A DNA stretch of 64,000 nucleotides, from the NCBI GenBank assembly GCA_037043455.1, contig JAWPHD010002611.1:184817-248816 (forward strand), read 5' to 3'. This stretch comes from Cyrtodaria siliqua (taxonomy: Eukaryota; Mollusca; Bivalvia; Adapedonta; Hiatellidae). The translations under genes were made by a program, and so were the position numbers. Each line of letters starts with the position of its first letter. Position 1 is the first letter of the stretch. The notes below the pieces were generated by a model, which was not told the DNA's origin, did not search any database, and worked only from the letters and a program-made list of their open reading frames with translations. This document shows positions 13,001 through 25,000 of this stretch, piece by piece.

Positions 13001-16000
13001 TTATTAAATGACTATGTACTTCTGAAGTCTGTAGTTAAAACTATTCTTCCAAGGGAATGACTGTTTACCAAGACAAAGTATCCTATCGTTTTATCCAACT
13101 CGTTTATTAAAGTCAATAACATTTGTTACAAAACTGATTTATATAAACATTTGTATTAAAGGTGTCGGAAAAAGCTCAAGCAGATGTCGTAGCCCCCCAC
13201 ACAGATACTGACCATACAGAAACGCGTACAGGCAGGTTCAGAGTAAAGAAGAGGGTTATTGTTGGCAACTTATCAAAGCAAGTATAGTAAACAGATAAAT
13301 AGTGTCGGGGAATGGGTTTAAAATTCATGATAGATCATCAGAATTTTCAACCAACCGATGATTGATCATTTAATTAAACATAGCTTCCATATAAAACACA
13401 AGTGTAAACCTTTTTCAGACCATAATAAAGAACAGAAACACAGTTCAAGTATGTTCTGGTCGTTAAGCAATTGAATGAAACTGTCCAAACATTTAAGTTT
13501 AAATTGTGATACCCCTTCAATAGAGATATATGGTTTATACTTGTTTCAAAATTAAAGTACAAGAGAATAAAATAAGTAAACTCGGTCGTGAAAAATTGTA
13601 ATTGAATAATCCAAAAAATTGCTCAACTGAACGACGCTCAATAAATGGATTAATCGGAACAGCACTATAAATCGATGTATTAGATAATTATGTATACTAC
13701 CATTGATGCTGTGGGACTCCATCAGCCTTAGTAATAAACAGATTAATGTGTGAAATAAACAGTTGACGGAATGTGGACGGTATGTTTTTGTAATATAATT
13801 TCAATTTTGTATTTATAACCAGTAGATGGAATACATATATTTTGTATCAGTCACTTATCAGTTTGTGTAATATGAATATTTTGTGTATTATTTCATCAGT
13901 GGATAGTATGCGTATATATTTTTACTCACAATTGCCTTTAATAAGTATTCAAAGTGTTTTGTATTTATGAATACATGTACATCCGAACACTGGTTCAGTT
14001 TCTGTTTTATCACCTCCTGTATGTTGACGTTGTAGAAGCATCCCAGCGGACCAACGTGATGAGAATGACCAGGCTACACACAAGTGGATGGTGTATGTTA
14101 GAGGGCCGAAGGAACACCCAAGGATTGATGAATTTGTCAAGAAAGTCTGGTTCTTTCTACATCCCAGTTACAGACCTAATGATCTGGTGGAGGTCAGGTG
14201 AGGCGGGACACAAATACGGCATTCATTATTACCTTTGTATCTTTCAACCTGCATCTGTAAATTCAGAAATGCATTAAATTATTATAAAATGCACAATGAG
14301 GAACTTTTCACTTAATTCCAAAATCTTATAAGGGCCTAGATCGCTCAGTGGATAGGGCCTTAAAGACGAATGGCCACCCGTTTTGTAGTATTACCAATTA
14401 ACAAATTTAACTCTTAAACATCATAATATTATGAACATTTTTCGATAGTCTCGGAGATAAACATATATTTAAATCCGCTACTAAGTTGTATGTAAAAATA
14501 TGTATTTTTTGCATGACATAGATACTACTTTTTCCACTGCGTGACTGCACGGGGAAATGAGGTAAATCTGAATTGTATAGCTGCACAACTATTGACAGAT
14601 AATTGATAAATACATTTACTTGTGGATTAATTTACCTGTTCAAAGTTTTCTATGTCATAAAATAAAATCTTATTCTCGCTTTTCACAGATATTGCAATGT
14701 GTGAATTGTAAATATCTATTGTTGTGTATTGATTTCGATTTAAATAAACATAAACATGTTCATGAAACAAAACATGGCCAGGGAACTTTAAAGCAACACA
14801 AGGTTCATACAGCCTTAAAAAAAGTCCTTAAATTTCAGAAGTAGCCTTTAAAAGTCCATAAATCCACTCCAGCCTTAGAAAGTCCTTAAATTCTGACAAA
14901 ATATCGTTAAGGCCATAAAAAATTAATTACCTGGTTCTCAGGCCCGCCCGCATGTCTTTTTTTTGGTGCCGCATTGCAAATTTTATCTCGAAAGTAATAA
15001 AATAAAAAATTGGAAATGCGCTGCCGAAATTTCGAGAAAAAAGTTTCGCATCCAAGTTCGTTCCGGTTTTAACATGCAACTACCTCAGGGGAATCCCCTT
15101 GTGGGTAGACTGGTGCGCGGCCGACTATCTGCCGCTCTGCTCGCTAGCTTGTGAGTGTTGCAGTCGTACGGGCAGGGCTGTACAAATATTTTTTTTAGCC
15201 ACTAGTCCGGGACTAGTCACCCTGTCAAAAGTGACTAGTCCCAAAAAAATTGTGAAAAGTCCCAAAAAAAGGACACAAGTCCTGAATTTTTTCGATTTTT
15301 CAATATGGTAAAACTGCGTCTTGCATACTCATTACAATTCATTACACACAGTAAAGGAAACAATCCTTATTTACTCTTCAGACAATTAATGTATGTTTCA
15401 GTGGTATAGATTGTAGACTGCCATTGGGTGAAACAGTAGCAATAGTAAGAATCACATCTGCATTTATAAATTTCAATATAGATATTGAGTTTCATATTAC
15501 AGTTCAGATAATCATTTAATGGAAAGAAAAAAGTCATAACTTTAAATAGGTAAGGGGCTACAGATGAGATTCTTAACTTTATTACCATTTTACCTAATGC
15601 AAAAAAATAAATAACATGTGAATCAACATAAACATTTTATTTTTATGTTTTTGTCCACTACACTAGATGATTTTGACTTTTTGATTGGCTGTGTATCACA
15701 TTCTACATTTTTCCTCTTTTTATTTTTACTTTCACATTTTCGCTTTCACTCTGAAAATTTTCCTTATTTTTAACACTAAAAATGTTCAACAAACTCATTT
15801 TTGAAATGTAAACGTTAGCACTGCCGAATATGAAATCAAACTGATTATGTGTATCAGTTCGTTTTGTTTTTATTTCATTTGTTTGACAGCTCAATTCTTC
15901 GAACGTAATTAGTACACTAACTATGCACAAACCGTTACCCCAGCCGCCTTTCAAGTCTGTTACAATTACGTTCAACAATACACTGAGAAACAATAAAAAA

Positions 16001-19000
16001 TCACATCTACCGTTTCATATCAAACATGCTTCAATTATCAAACGTCCTGAGTTTCTTTACTCATCGAAAGATTGCCGACAAATCGGCCTGATTGCGAATT
16101 AATCAACGTGTTAGTGTTGTTGTTTCAGTGTATCGCCATTTTCAGCTCACCACGTGACAAACAGGTAATCACGTGACGAACATGTGATTTACATGTGGTA
16201 GTCGTTTTTTTTGGTTAGCGGTCTGGATTAAAATAGATCGGGTCAATTGATTGGATAATGTCGACAATGCCCACTGTCAATTTAAGTAATTTGGAGGCGG
16301 GACTTCCAGCATGGTTGATTGTTGATAGAATTGCCCGGGGTATTGGATGATCGCCGCTGTGGATGCTAATTGCATTACATTATAAGCGAGTGCAATTAAA
16401 GGATTACGTTGAAAGGTGTGCTGGGGTTGTTTTATGACAGGTGGCCGACATTGTAAATTTGACAAATCTGGGACTGAAATCTTTCAAACAGTGACACGCC
16501 CAACTTTCTCTATTTTAGCTCTACTGATCAGAGATCAGCAGAGCTTATGCCGTGGTGCGGCGTCCGTCGTCCGTCCGTCTGTCCGTTAACTTTTATTTGT
16601 AGCGACTACTCCTCTGAAACTACTGGATGGATATTCATAAAACTTTACAGAAATGTTGCACATGAAGTCTAGTTGATCCTAGCAAAAATTCATGTTGATG
16701 TGAAATCCAAGATGGCCGCCAGATGGCCATCTTTGTTTACATAGAGTTATATAATGAAAACTTGTAGCGACTACTCCTCTGAAACTACTTGACGGATTTT
16801 CATGAAACTTCACAGGAATGTTGCTCTTGATGTCTAAATGATCCTAGCAAAATTTCAGGTCGGCCGGAAATTCAAGATGGCCGCCACGGCTAAAAATAAA
16901 TTTTCAAAATACAAGTTTGTAGCGACTACTTCTTGAAAACTATAAGTGATATTGATATGGGACTTTTTCTAAAATGATCAGCATGACATGATGTTGGTCC
17001 TTATCAAAAATCGTTTTGATTCGACATTAAACGTGGCTGACAGCGGCCATCTTTGTTTACATAGAGTTATATAGTAAAAACTTGTAGCGACTACTCCTCT
17101 AAACTACTAGGCGGATTTTCATGAAACTTTACAGGAATGTTGCTCTTAATGTCTAATTGATCCTAGCAAAATTTCAGATCGGCCAGAAATTCAAGATGGC
17201 TGCCACAGTTAAAAATAGATTTTTAAAAAATAAGTTTGTAGCGACTACTTCTTGAAAACTATAAGTGATATTGATATGGGACTTTTTCTAAAATGATCAG
17301 CATGACATGATGGTTATTCGAGTCGAACATTATTTTGATTCGACATAAAACATGGCTGCCAGTGGCCATCTTTGTTTACATAGAGTTATATAATGAAAAC
17401 TTGTAGCGACTACTCCTCTGAAACTACTTGACGGATTTTCATGAAACTTCACAGAAATGTTGCTCTTGATGTCTAATTGATCCTAGCAAAATTTCAGGTC
17501 GGCCGGAAATTCAAGATGGCCACCATGGCTAAAAATAGATTTTCAAAATACAAGTTTGTAGCGACTACTTCTTGAAAACTATAAGTGATATTGATATGGG
17601 ACTTTTTCTAAAATGATCAGCATGACATGATGGTTATCCGAGTCGAACATTATTTTGATTCGACGTTAAACATGGCTGCCAGTGGCCATCTTTGTTTACA
17701 TAGAGTTATATAATGAAAACTTGTAGCGACTACTCCTCTGAAACTACTTGACGGATTTTCATGAAACTTCACAGCAATGCTGCTCTTGATGTCTAATTGA
17801 TCCTAGCAAAATTTCAGGTCGGCCGGAAATTCAAGATGGCCACCATGGCTAAAAATAGATTTTCAAAATACAAGTTTGTAGCGACTACTTCTTGAAAACT
17901 ATAAGTGATATTGATATGGGACTTTTTCTAAAATGATCAGCATGACATGATGGTTATCTGAGTCGAACATTTTTTTGATTCGACATTAAACATGGCTGCC
18001 AGTAGCCATCTTTGTTTACATAGAGTTATATAATGAAAACTTGTAGCGACTACTCCTCTGAAACTACTTAACGGATTTTCATGAAACTTCACAGAAATGT
18101 TGCTCTTGATGTCTTATTGATCCTAGCAAAATTTCAGGTCGGCCGGAAATTCAAGATGGCCGCCATGGCTAAAAATAGATTTTCAAAATGCAAGTTTGTA
18201 GCGACTACTTCTTGAAAACTATAAGTGATATTGATATGGGACTTTTTCTAAAATGATCAGCATAACATGATGTTGGTCCTTGTCAAAAATCATTTTGATT
18301 AGATGTTAAACATGGCTGTCAGCGGCCATCTTTGTTTACATAGAATTATATAATGAAAACTTGTAGCGACTACTCCTCTGAAACTACTTGACGGATTTTC
18401 ATGAACTTCACAGGAATGTTGCTCTTGATGTCTAATTGATCCTAGCAAAATATCAGGTATGGCCGGAAATTCAAGATGGCCGCCACGGCTAAAAATAATT
18501 TTTCAAAAAACAAGTTTGTAGCGACTACTTCCTGAAATCAAAATCAATCAGTAGAGCTTCAAGGTCATTGACCTCTTGTTTAAAATTGGACTAGTCCGGA
18601 ACTGAAATCTTTGAAAAAGTGACACGCCCGACTTTAGTTTTGGACTAGTCCCGGGCGTCGGGCTATAGGATTTGTACAGCCCTGATGGGTACCAATCTAG
18701 GAGAGTCAGACGCTTGAGACGCTTGGAACTAGTAGGTGCTACAGAACAGGCGATTTATTCAAGCGTCTAATTGACAAAGTCTCACAACAACATGCAATAA
18801 TGGCGGTGTCATCGAGTCGATTGAAGTTCATGCGTGATCTAATACAAATATATGGACTTATTGTGATTGAAAGAAGCATAAGTCGGGAAGAAATGATAAG
18901 GTAATGATCAACAATAGAGATGAGCTGATCCAACTGGTTATTGCAGATGTATTTCGAGATATTTTGCATCAATACATGTATTGGAATTAAAAGTTTGGAT

Positions 19001-22000
19001 AAAAAAAAATCGCCCGCGTGTCTGTTGACCACTGTAAAATTGTAAAAAAAAATGCGCTCGCCCGCATCTCTTCTCAGAAAAAGTGGCCTGAGAACCAGGT
19101 AATTAATTTTTTTGTGGCCTAAAGGTCCTTGATTTCATAATCAGTTTATGATACATTTATGAAACTTGTACAAGAGAGATAATATCTGATGTGGTTTTAA
19201 AAAAATTGCCGATAATGTTATAAGTTAAACCGGGCCTTAAAAATGGGTTATTAGGGCCTTAAAAGTCCTTAAAAAGTCCTTAAATTTCATAATGATAATT
19301 CTGTATGAACCATGCAACAGACCCCATTCTCGTGGGTTTGCTTCTTGGCGGAGGCATGTCTGGTGGGAAACTTCATCTCATCTCCCTTTATCCTGTCCTG
19401 TTAGAACCTGTCATAACAGCATGTAAAAAACCCATTTAATTTGTCCTTTCAGTCATCCTCCGTTCCACCTGACGAGACGCGGGTGGGGAGAGTTTCCAGT
19501 CAGGGTCCAGCTCCACTTCAAGGATGCTAGAAACAAGAGGCTGGATATTGTCCACAGTCTTAAGGTCAGATACTGGATATTGTCCACAGTCTTAAGGTCA
19601 GATACTGGATATTGTCCACAGTCTTAAGGTCAGATACTGGATATTGTCCACAATCTTAAGGTCAGATACTGGATATTGTCCACAGTCTTAAGGTCAGATA
19701 CTGGATATTGTCCACAGTCTTAAGGTCAGATACTGGATATTGTCCACAATCTTAAGGTCAGATCCTGTTTATGGGTGATTTCAAAAATAATGAAGCATAA
19801 GTGTAATTTTTTGGTAAAATTTCAAATTACAGATGGGATTTTAATTATTAGTGCAATAGTTAGCCAATATGTTCAAGTTTATGTCATGAATACGGCCAAT
19901 GGATAAGTTAACATGTTACAATAAAAATCTAAGTGTTTATATGAATTTTAATTAACTTTTTTGAAATAAATAACCAAATTGTGATTCATAAATTATCTCA
20001 ATAATCATAATACTGTTTTTGCAGCATGTACATATAAAGTAACATGTTCAACAGTAATTTTTTAGTAAAAATATGTTCTGTAGTCCAAAATACAATTGAA
20101 AAATATAGGTTTTTATGCTTTTAAGTCCCATTATTTTATAAACACACACCTTAATGTCATTTTTATGCACCATTATCTTAAACTTTTGAAGAGTAAACTT
20201 TATGTTTTGCATAATTTAGGACATACTCGAGATATTTGCAAAGTTTCATAAGTGTAAATTAAAATTTGCCAAAAATATGAATACTTAAAAAAAGCCACAT
20301 TGTCTTGCTTTTTTGTACACTTGGGACAATGCCTTGCATTATTAAAAATCAACATACATTTCTGATCTTAAAACAGAGTCTACTGGCTACAAAGTTAAGA
20401 ACTTTTAAAATTTGCCCCATGACCTATGTGTTAAACAGGAATTTTATTTGTAATATTCTGTTTTAAGATTTAATAGTTACAGATTACAATTAATGTTTGC
20501 AGGTTTAGACCGTTCTATCTCAAATCATTTGGAGGGAAATGAACAATGAATGTAAATACAGCATCAAAATAAAACTTTAAACAATGATTCACTCATTTTC
20601 TTGGTTTCAATGATCTATGAATGCCCTTAAAGAGCTTAAAAGTTCTTCTTTTTTTTTGTTTTAAACATTAACCATAATTCTGTACACTTGGGACAATTTA
20701 CTAACATCATCAATATGAAACACTTATAATGTTATTTCACAATAAAATTCCATACAATATAGAAAAATTAAATATTGCAAAGTGATTTCTTATTATTCTG
20801 AAAACAAGAGATCTTATCAGAATAAATAATGATTGAACAATCTCTTAGCATTAAGACAATATATTGTGGAATAATAAATCTTTGCTTTTGTTCTGGTAGA
20901 CTCCCAAAAACTTACAATAAATATATTGATACCTCATAAATAAGAGTTAATTTATAGCATTTGATAAAAGATTTATAAATGTGTACACTTGGGACAAAAC
21001 TATTGAACAAATTAAACTTTCTAAATTATCAAATGAATTACCAAGATTAACTTTCCGTAGGAATACCTATATTATTGTTATATTATTCAAACACTGAAAA
21101 CAATTTACTTTAACAAACATCTATACAATTCAACTGATTATACATAACTTAACTCCTAACAAATGAAGTCATGTTAAATGCTTAAACATAATGGTCTGAA
21201 GTATTATATCCCAAGCCAGAACACAATTATTAAACTCATACCTGGACTCAGACACTTGTTCTTGTACCTCTGTACATGCAACAAAAGTGTACCAATACAT
21301 TTATGTACATTGAAACAAGTGTACATATGTATGTACATTAAAACAAGCGTACTTTTCTACATTCAATGTACAGCCAAACAAATGTATCTCTGACCTGTAC
21401 ATGCAAACAATGTTGCCGTACCTTTCTACTTTCAAATAAGCTTACCTCTGTGCCTCTGTACATGCAAACAAGTGTACCTCCATACATCTTTACAGCAAAA
21501 CAGCTGCACATATGTACATGCAAACAAGTGTACCTCTCTGTATCCAAACAGATGTATCTCTGTAAATCCAAAAAGGTGTACCTCTGTACATCTTAACGAG
21601 TGTACCCTTGTACACCCAAACATTTAGTGTACCTTTGTACATTCAAACATGTGTACCTTTATACCTCTGTACATCCTTACAAGTGTACCTCTTATATACA
21701 TCCATACATGTGTAACTCTGTACATCCAACCAAATCTACATCTGTACATCTTAACATGTATCTGTCATCTATAAATCCAAACAAGTGTACCTATGCTCAC
21801 ATGTAGAAAAAAAATGTAAATCTATATCTCTGTATATCTTAACAAATGAACCTCTGTCCATCTGTACAGCCAAACAAGTGTACATAATAATGTACCTCTG
21901 GTACATGCAAACAAATGTACCTCTGGCACATGCAAACAATTGTATCTCGATACATTTGTACAGCCAAACAAGTGTACATAATAATGTACATCTGATACAT

Positions 22001-25000
22001 GCAAAGAAATGTACCTCTACATCTGTACAGCCAAGCAAGTGTACTTCAGTACATCTGGTTTATAAATGCAAACAATGGTGCCTCTGTACATGCAAACAAT
22101 GGTACCTCTTTACATCTAGACAAGTACTAGTACCTCTATACAGCTGTACCTCTGTATATCAGTGAACATGAGTACATCCAAACAAATGCACCTAAGCACA
22201 TATACCTCTGTACATCCAAGCAAGTATTCCTCTGTACATCCAAACAACTGAATCTCTGTATATTCAAACAGAGGTACACCTTTTTGGATGTAAAAAGGTG
22301 TACCTCTGTACATCCAAGCCAGTTTATCTCTGTACCTAGACTGTACATCCAAACAAGTGTACCGGTACCTCAATTAATCTTCATTTGATATAATGGTCTC
22401 TGGCCTTCTAAAAAAAGGCCTTGAATATGTGTTTGAGTTGGAGTCACAACAGTTTTACTTCTTAAAGTGCCCTCAAAGGGAACTTTAATGACCAGAGTTG
22501 CCATCTTTAATGTATCAAATCATTTCCTGAAAACTTATTTGACATTTATCAAGTGTAATGAGCAAAACCAGTTTTTTATGTCCCAAGTGTACAATAACTA
22601 TAGTTATATTTATGTGCAGTGTAAAATACTCATAGAGGCATTATCTATTAAACCTTATACAGCATATGTCAAGTAGAAGAATGTTGCCTTACTATGGAAC
22701 AGAGAAAGAACAAATATAATTGTTAACAACAAAAATATATGATTTTACCTTTTTTTCTTGTAGGTTAATTTGGAATATTTACAAAATATCATGTTATTTT
22801 ACCATTAGAACACTTCTCCAGACTATTTTCTATGGAAATTACACCTTTCTGCTTGCTGCCTTGTAATAGAATGAATTGTGGTATAATTTTCCTGGAACTG
22901 ACACCTCTCAATCAAAATTGTCAAATTTCATGTACACTTGGGACAACACAAATATGCCAGAATTATTTTTACATGCTATCTTACCATCACAATGTTGTCA
23001 TAGCTGATGCCTATTGGACATGTTCTTACTAAAAAAGTGCTTAGAGATTGAAAAGGCATGTGGACTTTAAAAATATCTATCATTTATGCTAAATTGTACA
23101 CTTGGGACAGTTTTTGACTGGTTATTGTATATGGCTGTCAACAAGTTCAATGAACAAGATAATGTATAGAAATGTAGAAAAACTTAAAGAATACATATTT
23201 ATGTGCTGAAATAGAAAACTTTTATTCACCTCATTATCAACACCTTTTCTACCAGCACCTCAGTACACCAATTCTGGTGAAAAAGTGTGTGCAAAAAGTC
23301 TTAGTACACTTCAACTTCAAACTCTTATGGAAAAATAAAACATGTTTGGAGACGGGTTACATGTTATGTAACCGATAGTGAATATGCCATGCTACTGTAT
23401 AAAAAAGACCATTTGCTGATATGTCAGCTGGTTGCATAGTTATTCAAAACTAAAAATGGTGTTTTAGTTGAAATGTCACGCAAAACAGTACACTTGGGAC
23501 ACTTTTTGACATGTTTTTACAACATAACTTTTTAAGGAAGCAAGCTAATGTGATGAAACTTTGCATGAGTATCAACTACCACTAAACACATCTCCAGGAC
23601 TTAAAAACTTAGTTATTTAGCTTTCTGGTAAATAGATATTGGAATGTTAATAAAAAGCTTCATTATTTTTGAAATCACCCTTATGTGTTTGGTTTACACC
23701 CCACAAGCGTTTATGTTCGTACATATTTGTGATTGCGTTCTCTTTATGCATGATTTTATCAATCAATGAAACGCCACTTCTCCCACACAAAACATGCCTT
23801 GTTATAAATAGTAACATATTTTATAACAAACCATGTGTTTATCTCTCCTTCTTCAACATCCATAATCAGCACACAGTGTCATTATGGATTATGGAAAATC
23901 AGCACAGTAGCAACAGACTGTTGCGTCAGTGCCATCAAGCACCAAAAACGTCATAGAGCGCAGGAGCGGACGTTAAAATCTCGACTGCAGTTTTCACTGC
24001 CCAGTAAATATTGTTTTCAAAGAAACGTTGAAACATCGAAATAAATCATTATAGTGACAGACTAGACGTGGTTTTTAAAAAACAGACAAGGCAGAAAACT
24101 GATTTTAAAGTAGTTTATTAATTTAACATACGCCTAATTCATTTATTTGCAAAACGATTGTTTGCACAAAACGATAGTTTGACATCTTATATGTTAAAAT
24201 CGTACCGTTTTGTTCTTCTTCCTTATTTGTAGTAAGATATTTATTAAAAAGGCAAATATATGGCTGTGGTGTGCCTTTTTGATAATGGCATATCTGGTGC
24301 ATGGCCCTCAGGCCATTAATAGGTGAGCTATTATCGACAGAAGGCACATCATGGCCGTATATTAACCTGTAATTATTGCAATTAAGGCCACCAGCCCATA
24401 TTATTAACACAGTACAAATTACACCAAGAAAGAATTATTAGTGTTCACAAGTGAAATGATTTATATATTATATACTTAAACTATTTTGTCCCATGTATCA
24501 CATTTTGGGATATAAACATGGTGATTCCATGTATAACATTTTGGAAATAAGCTGGGCAGCATTATGTATCACAGATGGGTACTTGCTGTATTTTTTTGCG
24601 ACATATAATTGTATTGTTATTTTCTCTTTGCGGCACAGCTGGACAGAACATACACAGGATTGCAAACACTGGGAGCAGAGACGGTAAGTCATAACAGCCT
24701 AATCTGTAACATTTACTCTCGTAAAAAAATGTTTATTGCCGCCCTGTGTGGTTGGGGTGGGGGGCCCTGTTTGGTCATGGGGCAAAGAATAGGGCCACTG
24801 TAGATCCCTTTGGAGGGGTAGGCAGAGGGGTAGAATCCCCCCCAAATTCATGTTCATTTTATCATTTTTTGTTCATGTTCATTAAAGGTCTTCATCGTGA
24901 TCCCTGCATAGTTTCAGGTGCCATCTCGCTCACATCAAAAGAGCAGTGGCAGAAAAACAATAAATGTGGCTATTGTACAATAACGCGCAAATGGAGTTTC

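Larger units (their letters stand above)
14802..19311. mobile_element. Outer layer of nested TIR elements, intron 6
   Basis: Outer inverted repeat GGTTCATACAG (14802-14812) and CTGTATGAACC (19301-19311). Just inside, 'aattaattacctggttctca' (14922-14941) has its inverse at about 19089-19108. Both arms also carry repeated 'gtccttaaat' words. A second complete TIR element (15173-18684) lies within. No exact target duplication could be defined for the outer ends. Confidence 0.7.

Noticed and set aside
21178..22373. Several overlapping 60-126 codon frames on both strands
   Set aside because: Products of the TGTAC-rich array; Cys/Tyr/Val-rich repetition follows from unit composition.
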